A DNA stretch of 64,000 bases from Bin5 sp965261695 (GCA_965261695.1 OZ253474.1:1550001-1614000); one strand, 5' to 3'. Shown: positions 9,232 to 16,777, counted from the stretch's first letter. A program made the numbers and translations. The notes: generated by a model not told the origin, from the sequence alone.

Positions 9232-10869
9232 GTGCAATCCCCACACGGTATAACGGCTTCGGCCTTCCGCCCGCCGGTGATGGGCAGGAACGGGATGGTT
9301 GCGTCTGGCCACGCGCTCGCCTCGCAGGCGGGGATTCAGACGCTCATGGCCGGCGGCAACGCGGTGGACGCGGCCATCGCCACCGCGGCCGCGCTGGGTG
9401 TGGTCGAGCCGGCCGGCTCCGGGGTCGGCGGCGACGGCTTTATCCTCATTTATTGGGCGCAGAGCGGAGAGGTCAGCGCGGTGAACGCGACCGGCCCAGC
9501 GCCCGGCGCGGCGACGCGCGAACGCTATCTCGCTGATGGCGGCATCCCGCTGAAAGGGATTCGCAGTGTTTCGGTGCCCGGCCTGGTGGACGGCTGGCTG
9601 CTGGCGCATCAACGCTACGGCGCGCTACCGCTTGAGGAGGTCTTCCGACCCGCCATTTCGCTCAGTGAGGACGGCTTTCCGGTCAGCCATCTGCTGGCGA
9701 ATGGGATGCGGAACGAACACGGGCCTTTGGCGTCCGACCCGTACGCGCGCGCGATCTACACCAACGACGGCAAACCGATTGCAACGGGCGGGCTGCTCCG
9801 CAATCGCAACCTCGGCACGACGCTGCGCAAGATTGCACAGGATGGGCGTAAGTCATTCTACGAAGGCGAGATCGCCAGAGCCATCGTTGAATTCAGCCGC
9901 GCTCGCGACGGCCTCCTCACAGCAGAGGACCTGGGCAGCTACCACGCCCACTGGACGGAGCCGATCCACGTCAACTACCGCGGCTACGAGGTCTTCGAGA
10001 TGCCGCCCAATTCGAGTGGGCATATCCTGTTGCAGGAGTTGAATATCGTTGAACTGTTCGATCTGCAAAGCATGGGCTGCAATAGCGCCGAGAGCATCCA
10101 TCTGATGGTTGAAGCCAAGAAACTCGCTTTCGCCGACCGAGAAAAGTATATGGCGGACCCGGAGTGGGTCGATATTCCGCTGGAAGGGATGCTGTCCAAG
10201 ACGTATGCCGCGCAGCAGGCCGAGCACATCGACCTGAAGCGGGCGGCGTTCGATGTCGCGGCGGGATGGCCGGAGGCTCACGAGGATACGACCTGTTTTT
10301 GTACGGCAGATCGTGCGGGGAACCTGGTCTGCATCCTCCAGAGCATCCAATCCGGCTTCGGTTCGAACCTGATCGCGGGCGAGACCGGCATTTTGCTCAA
10401 CAACCGCATGACCTATTGGCATCTGGAGGAAGGGCACCCGAACTGCCTGATGCCGGGCAAGCGCGTGCGCCATACGATGAATCCCGTCATTGTGACCAAG
10501 GATGGCATGCCTGTTCTGACGTGCGGGACGCCGGGCGCCGATACACAGATGCAGACGAACCTTCAGCTTGTAACGCATCTGCTCGATTTCGGCATGACGC
10601 CACAGGAGGCGGTTGCCGCGCCGCGCTGGCGCAGTTTGCAGAACCCGATGGAATCGACGATTCCGCACGTCTGCTCCAACAACTTGCAGTTGGAAGACCG
10701 CTTCCCGGCAGATGTGCAGGACGCTCTGGCGCGCTGGGGGCACGAACTCGAACTCGTCGGCGACTGGGGCGGCCCGGGCAGCGCGCAGGCGATCATGGTG
10801 GATGCTGAGTCCGGCGCGCTGATCGGCGGCTCCGACCCGCGCCGGGATGGGTATGCGATTGGTTTTTGA
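9232..10869 (+). CDS. Gamma-glutamyltransferase family protein 2
   Basis: The 545-residue protein is a diverged paralogue of the preceding gene, with the signature GGNAVDAAIATAAALGVVEP near the N-terminus. Its cleavage site reads D352-T353-T354-C355, so the His that normally follows the Thr pair is replaced by Cys. The predicted nucleophile T353 is kept. The GTG start at 9232 has GGAGGTG immediately upstream. There is no secretion signal. The 75-nt gap to gene 1 contains CAGTGGCCAGTGA-like repeats but no obvious terminator, so the two may share a transcript. Similar tandem pairs can act on acylated amines or glutathione-like compounds; the substrate here is not shown by the sequence. Confidence 0.92.
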   Translation: MQSPHGITASAFRPPVMGRNGMVASGHALASQAGIQTLMAGGNAVDAAIATAAALGVVEPAGSGVGGDGFILIYWAQSGEVSAVNATGPAPGAATRERYLADGGIPLKGIRSVSVPGLVDGWLLAHQRYGALPLEEVFRPAISLSEDGFPVSHLLANGMRNEHGPLASDPYARAIYTNDGKPIATGGLLRNRNLGTTLRKIAQDGRKSFYEGEIARAIVEFSRARDGLLTAEDLGSYHAHWTEPIHVNYRGYEVFEMPPNSSGHILLQELNIVELFDLQSMGCNSAESIHLMVEAKKLAFADREKYMADPEWVDIPLEGMLSKTYAAQQAEHIDLKRAAFDVAAGWPEAHEDTTCFCTADRAGNLVCILQSIQSGFGSNLIAGETGILLNNRMTYWHLEEGHPNCLMPGKRVRHTMNPVIVTKDGMPVLTCGTPGADTQMQTNLQLVTHLLDFGMTPQEAVAAPRWRSLQNPMESTIPHVCSNNLQLEDRFPADVQDALARWGHELELVGDWGGPGSAQAIMVDAESGALIGGSDPRRDGYAIGF

Positions 10870-11301
10870 GCCAGACTTCGCGCAGGCAGGAATGCCTGGG
10901 CCACCAGGAAAAGACAGACTCGAGGACAGGGGCGTGTTGTCCCGTTTGCGCCCTCGTCCCGTTGTCATGGGGAAGAGGAAAGATGATAAACCGTTTCCCG
11001 TCTCGACATAACGATGATGACGGGCAACCGGCGCAACGCAGCCGGCGAGCGGGCTGTTTGATTGGCAACCAGCAACAAGCGTATGAGCGCTTCTGAACAG
11101 ACGGCGCGGGCCCGTTCGCTCCTCGCCCGCGCGCCGCGATAAAACCTCCTCAAACTTTACGGGCCAGGACGCAAACGCGATCGGGAAGCGAGCGTTGAGA
11201 AGCGCGGAGAGAGAATTCTTCGCGCTTCTCTCCCTTCTGCGCGGCTTTCTGTCGCCGGATTCAGTCTCCGCCACCCCGCGGCCAAGAGAGCATATCGCCC
11301 G
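10870..11301. other. Intergenic stretch with a 10-bp hairpin
   Basis: No gene is supported in these 430 bases. The clearest structure is a perfect 10-bp inverted repeat, GAGAAGCGCG at 11197-11206 and CGCGCTTCTC at 11221-11230. It has a 14-nt loop and a pyrimidine-rich but not T-rich tail. A copy of the 13-mer GGCGCAACGCAGC lies at 11030-11042; the same 13-mer recurs at 14487-14499 and 15827-15839. Confidence 0.55.
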
Positions 11302-11343
11302 ATCTACCAAAATTGGTACATCGATGTACCGAAATCGGTAGAT
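11302..11343. promoter_or_regulatory. Putative XRE-MmyB operator, copy 1
   Basis: A 42-bp imperfect palindrome (17 of 21 pairs match) is centred at 11322/11323. It is built from two 14-bp dyads, TACCAAAATTGGTA at 11305-11318 and TACCGAAATCGGTA at 11327-11340, spaced 22 bp apart. The same architecture is found as a perfect palindrome at 14615-14656 beside a helix-turn-helix regulator gene. Both copies are followed directly by GAGCGAGACA. I infer it controls the plus-strand genes from 11436 onward. Confidence 0.75.
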
Positions 11344-11435
11344 TTGAGCGAGACAGACGCCGCGCGCCGCGCGTATACTATATCTGTAGCAGTACACAGG
11401 GTTTTATGCAAAGTCCATCACGAAAGCAGCGAATC

Positions 11436-11555
11436 ATGAATCGCTATCTGCTGTTCAATTCGGGGTGTGGCGTCTGTTCAGGCATCGCCGGACAGATTGA
11501 GAAGGAAGCGGCCGGGGCGTTCACCGTTCGCAGTCTTGCCGAGAACGATTCCTGC
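11436..11555 (+). pseudogene. Truncated GCxxC thiol-motif protein
   Basis: From ATG 11436 the frame encodes MNRYLLFNSGCGVCSGIAGQ and continues for about 40 residues that look like the start of a small thioredoxin-like or DCC-type protein with a CxxC pair (C11, C14). The sequence then runs into four perfect copies of the heptamer GAGAATG at 11562-11589. After these the open frame continues to 11828 with no family character and overlaps the next gene. An ATG at 11406 would add ten residues. A degenerate remnant of the same N-terminus follows the second operator at 14747. I read this as a 3'-truncated gene. Confidence 0.55.
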
Positions 11556-11561
11556 ATAAAA

Positions 11562-11589
11562 GAGAATGGAGAATGGAGAATGGAGAATG
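11562..11589 (+). repeat. Heptanucleotide repeat (GAGAATG) x4
   Basis: Four perfect tandem copies of GAGAATG occur inside the open frame of the thiol-motif gene. Because 7 is not a multiple of 3, a change in copy number would shift the reading frame. Each unit junction also contains a GGAG followed by ATG, resembling a minimal start site. Confidence 0.8.
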
Positions 11590-11616
11590 AATATTTAAAC
11601 GCTAAAGGGCCAGAGG

Positions 11617-11961
11617 ATGTCAGGGTTTTTGGTAGTCGTGCTAATCAACCTCATTCTAGCATTCCAGGGGGCAATGACATGGACAAATGTTGCCATCATC
11701 CTTGCCCTTTGCTTTGTCATCTTTTTTACCATCCCATCGTGATACGACCCTCATATCGTTACGTTTGGGATTATGGCAATAGGAGGTGGGCTAGTTGTTG
11801 TCCTCCTATTCGAAAATCTACTTGGTGATAGCCCCGATCTGTACACGCAGTGGGCTGGTTTTGCATGGTTGGCAATTTCTGTCGCCGTGGGTGTGCTGTG
11901 GCCCTTTCCCGTACTGAAAAGGCTGCACGAGAAGGCGCAGGCGTTGACAGATGGCAAATAG
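11617..11961 (+). pseudogene. Small two-part membrane protein with in-frame TGA
   Basis: One continuous frame runs from ATG 11617 (CAGAGG upstream) to the stop at 11959-11961, interrupted only by TGA at 11740-11742. The first 41 residues form hydrophobic segments (SGFLVVVLINLILAFQGAMT and AIILALCFVIFF). The rest contains a hydrophobic GGGLVVVLLFE and the motif WLAISVAVGVLWPFPVLKRL. It aligns across the stop with the membrane protein at 15900: PS-stop-YDPH here against PSKYQPH there. It would therefore be a protein of about 113 residues with 3-4 membrane helices. Either it is broken by a nonsense change, or two peptides are made, the second from ATG 11773 with AATAGGAGG close by. Readthrough cannot be excluded but has no supporting signal. 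Confidence 0.7.
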
Positions 11962-11964
11962 CGG

Positions 11965-11995
11965 AGCGCCTGCCCCGCCGAGGCGCTTCTTTCCT
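11965..11995 (+). terminator. Possible intrinsic terminator
   Basis: AGCGCCT at 11965-11971 pairs with AGGCGCT at 11981-11987 across a 9-nt loop and is followed by TCTTTCCT. The stem is short and the tail only moderately T-rich. It sits just after the stop of the membrane-protein gene. Confidence 0.45.
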
Positions 11996-12102
11996 CATGA
12001 TTCACGAAAGGAGAGGCGCCAGGCGACCGCGATGTATCACGTGCAACCGATTGCGGTTTCCGCTGGTCTGTCTTCGAGTTGACCCATACAAGGAGGAACA
12101 GC

Positions 12103-12903
12103 ATGAAAGACATGCGACATTTTCTGATTTTTGCCGCGATGTTGGGATTGCTCTTGGGATCTATCACGCCTGGCGTCATGGCTCAATCTGCGCAACCACC
12201 AGTGGATGGCGAAGGGCCGCCTACACGGGAGCGACTGATTGCATTGGCAGCTGAGTACCCCGGCATCGAGTTTAACTCTGGTTACACAGGGGCAATGCCT
12301 TCGACCGAAGCAATGGCTCGTGAGCAGCTGGAGGCCTTGGCGGCATTTATGGAGAGACTCGGACCAATTCCATTCGTCGCGCCTGCGGCGCCGCAGGCGC
12401 CGCTTACATCAGAGCAGTTGATTGCATTGGTAGCGGAATATCCTGGCATCGAGTTCAACCCTGACTACAAAGGGCCAATGCCTCTGAACGAAGCAATGGC
12501 CCGTGACCAACTGGAGGCCTTGGCGGCATTTGCGTCGGGCAAACGAGCGGGGACGTTTGTATGGATAAAGAGAACAATTTGGGCGCTCCTGGAGAACATC
12601 GGGTTCGCGTCGCCTACACGAGAGCGGTTGTTTGAATTGGCGACGTACTATCCGGGAACCGAGTTTAACCCTGAGTACAGAGGGCCAATGCCTGCGAGTG
12701 AAGAAATAGCGATTGGGCAGGCCGTGGCGTTGGCAGGATTGGCGCAGAGCCTCGGTCCGATTCCATTCACAGCGCCTGTCATGCCGGCCGTGTCCCCCTA
12801 CGCCTCAGACTCTTCAGGGAATTTTTCTTGCTTTCCCATGGCCTATGGCCCTACTACGTTCTCATGCGAGAGCGGGGACCTGTTCCTGTTGTCGCAAGAA
12901 TGA
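12103..12903 (+). CDS. Secreted protein with three tandem repeats
   Basis: The 266-residue protein starts at ATG 12103 behind AGGAGG. Residues 1-28 form a signal peptide ending in GVMAQS, so it should be exported. The body holds three copies of a roughly 50-residue unit with the core YPGIEFNPxYxGPMP, followed by an acidic, Ala-rich helix of the type EAMARDQLEALAAF. Repeats 1 and 3 end in LGPIPFxAP. The spacer between repeats 2 and 3 is longer and more hydrophobic. The short tail has two Cys residues. I do not recognise the family. It lies downstream of operator copy 1 and among small membrane proteins, so an envelope or surface role under the XRE-MmyB regulator is plausible but inferred. Confidence 0.85.
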   Translation: MKDMRHFLIFAAMLGLLLGSITPGVMAQSAQPPVDGEGPPTRERLIALAAEYPGIEFNSGYTGAMPSTEAMAREQLEALAAFMERLGPIPFVAPAAPQAPLTSEQLIALVAEYPGIEFNPDYKGPMPLNEAMARDQLEALAAFASGKRAGTFVWIKRTIWALLENIGFASPTRERLFELATYYPGTEFNPEYRGPMPASEEIAIGQAVALAGLAQSLGPIPFTAPVMPAVSPYASDSSGNFSCFPMAYGPTTFSCESGDLFLLSQE

Positions 12904-12982
12904 GTTCATGCTACGGCTCTATCCAATCGATAGGAAAGGGAAAGGAGAGCGGATATGGAGCAGTACACACGGAGGAGGGAAA

Positions 12983-13114
12983 ATGGCTAGAATCAAGTTC
13001 GCTGTGGCGCAGGTGGCGCTAATGATCGGTTGCACAAGCGTCGGCATCGTCGCCAGCTACTACCTCAATGCTTGGTCTCAAATTGAATTCACATCAGGAG
13101 CTAAGCATGCATAG
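12983..13114 (+). CDS. 43-residue single-span membrane peptide
   Basis: The frame starts at ATG 12983 directly after GGAGGAGGG and encodes 43 residues: a basic start (MARIKF), one hydrophobic segment (VALMIGCTSVGIVASYYL) and a short polar tail. Its stop overlaps the start of the next gene by 8 nt, which suggests coupled translation. No family is recognised. The strong ribosome site makes it more likely than most frames of this size to be real. Confidence 0.6.
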   Translation: MARIKFAVAQVALMIGCTSVGIVASYYLNAWSQIEFTSGAKHA

Positions 13115-13592
13115 AGATTCACCCTCTCAAACTCCTGCCCAAAGTCTGTCCGGGACCCCGCACGGCGGCGCAATGCCCTCCATGCTAAAGCGAGTTGCTC
13201 TGATTGCTCTTTTCGCAATCCTTCTACGCGCAGCGCTTGTCCTGCTGTACAGGCAATTGCTGGATTCCGATGCAGGGATGGTTGGCATGCTCGTCGTGTT
13301 CAGCCTGCCAGCGCTGGAGTTGCTTGCTCTGCTTGTGGTTGTCGTCTCCTCAATGACATCTTGGGGAACACGAGACGAGATAAAGCGCTTCGGGATAAAC
13401 ATGCTGCTCGTCGTGATGATCAATGCATTCTTGCAGATTGTAGATTGGGCGCGCATGAGCAAAACTTGTGAAGGGCTGGACTTCCACACGGCTGAAGCCC
13501 TTTGCGAGCCTGTGCTCTTGCAGTCATTCTGTAACATTCCGTTCGTGCTGATCGGCGCACTTGTGCTGTGGGTATGGAAACATAGAGTATAG
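13107..13592 (+). CDS. Multi-span membrane protein, unknown function
   Basis: The 161-residue protein starts at ATG 13107 (AGGAGCT upstream). After a polar N-terminus of about 30 residues there are four hydrophobic segments: VALIALFAILLRAALVLLY, MVGMLVVFSLPALELLALLV, INMLLVVMINAFLQIV and FCNIPFVLIGALVLWVW. Several Cys residues lie between the last two. It overlaps the preceding peptide gene by 8 nt and faces the regulator gene tail to tail. No family is recognised. Confidence 0.75.
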   Translation: MHRDSPSQTPAQSLSGTPHGGAMPSMLKRVALIALFAILLRAALVLLYRQLLDSDAGMVGMLVVFSLPALELLALLVVVVSSMTSWGTRDEIKRFGINMLLVVMINAFLQIVDWARMSKTCEGLDFHTAEALCEPVLLQSFCNIPFVLIGALVLWVWKHRV

Positions 13593-13650
13593 ATCCCACA
13601 TACGCCAAAAGCCGCCAACAGCAGAGATGAATCAGCCCCCTGCGCGCGCC

Positions 13651-14529
13651 TCAATCCAGGCTGGGATTCGGCCAAGGGGCGAGCGATAGCGCCTGGCCGT
13701 TCTTACCCGCCAGTTCCTGGAAAAGAGCGGTTGTGACGCGGTCCTGGGGCACAAAGGTGGAGAGATACAGCTCTCCATAGGCGCTGAGGCTGGTGTTGGT
13801 AAAGACCGTGTAGGCGACCGGCCCATGCGCTCCGTGTATGTAGGAATAGCTGCGCAGGCGGCTGTAATCGTCGTGACCGTCCTCATGGCTGTCCGGCCAG
13901 AGCCTTTGAAAGTCGGGATAGGCGGACAGGACGGCAAAAAGCTGCCGGAAGTGGACGGTGTGCCGGTAACGCAGAGTCATGGCCCGCCATTGCTGCACAT
14001 TGGTGAGGGCGATCGGCCGCCAGCAGCCCCCCAACATTTGGCGCAAGTGCGCATCGGGAGCCAAGAGCAAGACAATGTTATTGGCGCCCCCGGCACTTGT
14101 CCGGGCAGCTTTGAGTTGGGCCGGGCTCAAATCGTGAAAGGCGAGCAGCGCGCGGTTGACGCCGATGATATCGGCGAAGGGGTCCATCAGGAAGGCCGGC
14201 GCGCAGAGGGTGTCCAACAATGTCCAGACCTGCCCGAAAACATCTTCGTTGCTGAGAGCGGCGCGCACGAGCGCCGCCTCCGTCACCTCGCTGGCCATGG
14301 CGAAAAACTCGCGGCGTTCGAAGGACGTGAGTTCGAAGGCCTGCGCCAGTCCCCGCAGGATCTCCCCATCCAGCCGCGCCTGCTCGCCCCGTTCGATCTT
14401 GGCCACAATCCGCACGGTCAACCCTGTCTCTTCGGCCAGCTGCTGTTGGCTCCAACTGTGACCGCTGGCAAAATCGATCTGCTCCCGGCGCAACGCAGCG
14501 ACGACCTGGCCGAAGATCTTGTGTTCCAC
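13651..14529 (-). CDS. XRE-family regulator with MmyB-like ligand domain
   Basis: The 292-residue protein starts at GTG 14529, preceded on its strand by GAGGAGG. Residues about 23-68 form the helix-turn-helix (SWSQQQLAEETGLTVRIVAK followed by IERGEQ). Residues about 105-260 match the MmyB-like ligand-binding domain, with PAFLMDPFADIIGVNRALLAFH and later LRSYSYIHGAHGPVAYTVFTN. Such regulators are thought to sense small hydrophobic ligands. A perfect 42-bp palindrome lies 86 bp upstream of its start, between it and the rightward genes, and a second copy lies at 11302. I infer autoregulation and control of both flanking gene sets. The coding sequence itself contains one copy of the 13-mer GGCGCAACGCAGC at 14487-14499. 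Confidence 0.9.
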   Translation of the reverse strand: MEHKIFGQVVAALRREQIDFASGHSWSQQQLAEETGLTVRIVAKIERGEQARLDGEILRGLAQAFELTSFERREFFAMASEVTEAALVRAALSNEDVFGQVWTLLDTLCAPAFLMDPFADIIGVNRALLAFHDLSPAQLKAARTSAGGANNIVLLLAPDAHLRQMLGGCWRPIALTNVQQWRAMTLRYRHTVHFRQLFAVLSAYPDFQRLWPDSHEDGHDDYSRLRSYSYIHGAHGPVAYTVFTNTSLSAYGELYLSTFVPQDRVTTALFQELAGKNGQALSLAPWPNPSLD

Positions 14530-14614
14530 CGCCTCCTCCTCGTTGCCAGTGGTTTGTGACCAGACAGGAACTACGGGCCGCTGACACCTCCTCCAAAAGA
14601 TATTTTATCAAGCA

Positions 14615-14656
14615 ATATACCGATTTCGGTACCTCGAGGTACCGAAATCGGTATAT
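14615..14656. promoter_or_regulatory. Perfect 42-bp palindrome, operator copy 2
   Basis: All 21 base pairs match around the centre at 14635/14636. Each half contains the dyad ACCGATTTCGGT (or its complement), at 14619-14630 and 14641-14652, so two dimer sites lie 22 bp apart on the same helix face. It lies in the divergent region between the XRE-MmyB gene and the remnant at 14747, and is followed by GAGCGAGACA as at operator copy 1. It is most simply read as the regulator's own binding site. Confidence 0.85.
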
Positions 14657-14746
14657 CTGAGCGAGACAAACCCCGTCGAAGGCGCGTAAACTGTTCCGTA
14701 CAAGTATACAGTACCTTTTACGCAGACACCATCACGAAAACGGAAA

Positions 14747-14815
14747 ATGACAGATCACTATCTACTGTTTACTTCGGGGGAAGACCTGTCCAGCGGTTCC
14801 CGCAGGACAGGTTGA
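14747..14815 (+). pseudogene. Remnant of the thiol-motif gene
   Basis: ATG 14747 begins MTDHYLLFTSGEDLSSGS and stops after 22 residues. The DNA around it parallels the sequence after operator copy 1: the CCATCACGAAA leader, the YLLF start and a TTGAGAAG segment. The CxxC pair is lost. It is a decayed duplicate of the gene at 11436. Confidence 0.6.
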
Positions 14816-14876
14816 GAAGCGAAACCGGCGGGGTTCTCATCAGATAGCGATAACGGTCAAAACAAGGAGGCATGCA

Positions 14877-15594
14877 ATGCGGCACACCAATCCAATCAGA
14901 ATGGCAGTTGACCTTGGTATGATACTGTCATTCACGTTGACTGCTCTTTTCTGGCTGATCTCGGCAACGACACCTGCCTTGGCAGGCGAAGAGCTGCTGG
15001 CCTCGACCGGCTCGCACGTCGTGACAGCCGCGGGCAAGGGAACTGTCAGCATCGAACCGAATATAGCCACCGCGTCCATAAGGGTGGAAGTTCTGCGTCC
15101 AACCGTGAAGGAAGCCAGTTCAGCCGCCCAAGCCGTGATGGCAGATGTATGGGCGGCGCTCGTCGCCCAGCGCATCGACGAATCGGACATCCGGACCAGT
15201 CACCTCAACATCTTTGCCGAACGCTTTGGACCGGGCGGCCGGCTGAATGAAGATGAGATGCGTTACCACGCCAGCAACACCCTCTTCATCACGATTCGGG
15301 ATCTGGACAGCATCGACGCCGTGCTGGATGCGGCGATTGACGCCGGCGCCAACAACATTTATAGCGTCGACTTCATCCTGCCTGATCCGGCTGCGGTTGA
15401 ATCCGAGGCGCGCGCAGGCGCTAGCCCGCGCCAAAACTGACGAGTTGGCGGAGCTGCTCGGGTTCAGTGTCGCTGGCGTGTCGGTCATCGGCGAAATCAT
15501 GGGCCCGGGCGGCGGCGACTCGCCGCATCACGCTCTTCGTGACGTTCTCAGGGCAAGAGCGAGGCAAACGGGCAGCGACCCGGAAGGAGAACAC
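14877..15594 (+). pseudogene. SIMPL (DUF541) domain protein, frameshifted
   Basis: ATG 14877 follows AAGGAGG. The first 36 residues are a signal peptide (ALFWLISATTPALAGE). Next comes the SIMPL-type core with VTAAGKGTVSIEPNIATASI, then HLNIFAERFGP and NTLFITIRDLDSIDAVLDAA. The frame breaks at about 15405-15420. In the second frame the family sequence continues as ALARAKTDELAELLGFSVAG and runs without the usual C-terminal beta strand into the next small gene. Known family members are exported proteins, oligomeric in some cases. Both the one-base shift and the missing end suggest inactivation. Confidence 0.75.
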
Positions 15595-15774
15595 ATGGCC
15601 AGGGACTTCAAGAGGATGACGCGTATCGAGTTGGAATCCGAACTGTTTGCTGAGCGCGCCTCGACACGGCGCAGCCATGCGGTGATTATCATGATGGCTG
15701 TGCTGGCCGTGTTGGGATTCATGATGGCTGTCCTGGGTATGGTGGGTAGCGCTTTGGCGCCGGTTACCGGTTGA
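15595..15774 (+). CDS. 59-residue protein with C-terminal membrane helix
   Basis: ATG 15595 follows GGAAGGAG. The first 30 residues are charged and probably helical (DFKRMTRIELESELFAERAS). The rest is one long hydrophobic segment rich in Met and Val (IIMMAVLAVLGFMMAVLGMV). The frame is continuous with the second frame of the SIMPL remnant, but the ribosome site supports an independent start. Function is unknown; it fits the set of small membrane proteins in this island. Confidence 0.6.
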   Translation: MARDFKRMTRIELESELFAERASTRRSHAVIIMMAVLAVLGFMMAVLGMVGSALAPVTG

Positions 15775-15899
15775 AGCTTGCGACGCGGATTCAACGAACG
15801 CGCTGCTCTCCACCTGCCGGTCAGACGGCGCAACGCAGCGTCAGACCGTGATTTCACTTCATGACCTCCTAGGGGATTTCCTATACGAAGGCGGAAAAC

Positions 15900-16544
15900 A
15901 TGGAAATGAAAATTCAAGGCAATGATAGGATATCGGGGTTGGCAATCGCGGGCGTATTCCTGAGTTTCTTCATCTGGGGATTTCAGGGGTCGAGTCCATT
16001 GATGATGCTTTCTATCATCGCCTCCATCCTTCTCGTCCTCGATCTTGCCGTCCCATCGAAATACCAGCCACATTTTTTTACGTTTATAGTTTTACTCATG
16101 GCAGGCGCACTGGTTGGCGTCGCCCTTGAAAAACTGTTTGGCAACATCCCCTACATGTGGGGGGCTGTATGCACGTGGCCGGTAATCGCTGTTGCCGTGG
16201 GTGTGTTTCGGCCCTTTCCCTTCCTGAAAAGGGTATTTCCCTTCCTGAAGATGACAGCTGCAGGTGATGCTGGGAAAAAGGAAGGAAGAGAGAAATTGAA
16301 GAAGTATCGGCCCCAGATTATTTCAATTCTCGTTCTTGGAATGTCAAGCACGATTGTCATCGGCATTGCCTACATATTCAGCCTCTATGGTCCCGACGTA
16401 TACGGATCCCGTGAGATGTTCAACAAGAGCTTTGGACCTATAGAGTCCGCCCTCGTCGCTTGGATAGGTTCTGCCCTTGGCGTAATGCGATTTGGTCCTT
16501 TCAAAGTATATGTGCCAAAGGGCCGGGAGGATAAAGAAGCGTGA
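15900..16544 (+). CDS. Membrane protein of the PFP-motif family, two-part
   Basis: The 214-residue protein has about four hydrophobic segments in its first 115 residues, ending with VIAVAVGVFRPFPFLKRV, then a charged linker (KKEGREKLKKYR) and two more segments (IISILVLGMSSTIVIGIAYI and ALVAWIGSALGVM). The first half is homologous to the interrupted gene at 11617 and its last motif also to the frame at 16541. I know of no named family. ATG 15900 follows GAAGGCGGAAAAC. It is translationally coupled to the next frame by a GTGA overlap. Confidence 0.75.
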   Translation: MEMKIQGNDRISGLAIAGVFLSFFIWGFQGSSPLMMLSIIASILLVLDLAVPSKYQPHFFTFIVLLMAGALVGVALEKLFGNIPYMWGAVCTWPVIAVAVGVFRPFPFLKRVFPFLKMTAAGDAGKKEGREKLKKYRPQIISILVLGMSSTIVIGIAYIFSLYGPDVYGSREMFNKSFGPIESALVAWIGSALGVMRFGPFKVYVPKGREDKEA

Positions 16545-16726
16545 GGATTCCTTGCCCACTAGCTTACGGCGGCGCGGTCGTCCTTGTCGTCCTCACAAGC
16601 CTGCTCGATTTCGCTAGTATTCCGACATCGGCTGCGCTCGCGTGGTTGACAATCTCTGTCACCGTGAGTGTTTTGGAGCCCTTTCCTGCACCGGACAAAC
16701 AGATTGCAGATCTCGTTGGCAGATGA
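16541..16726 (+). CDS. 61-residue PFP-motif membrane protein
   Basis: The start is GTG 16541, which overlaps the stop of the preceding gene by 4 nt. The product has a hydrophobic segment (GGAVVLVVLTSLLDF) followed by AWLTISVTVSVLEPFP, the same C-terminal motif as in the proteins at 11617 and 15900. It looks like a shortened third paralogue or the C-terminal half of one. Function is unknown. Confidence 0.55.
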   Translation: MRIPCPLAYGGAVVLVVLTSLLDFASIPTSAALAWLTISVTVSVLEPFPAPDKQIADLVGR

Positions 16727-16777
16727 TGAAATCGCTGTCCCGTGTCGTTGACAAAGCGCAAAGGAGAAACACATAAA

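Noticed and set aside
9853..11397. Long minus-strand frame across the second gamma-glutamyltransferase
   Set aside because: It lies opposite a gene with clear family motifs and continues through an operator; composition explains it.
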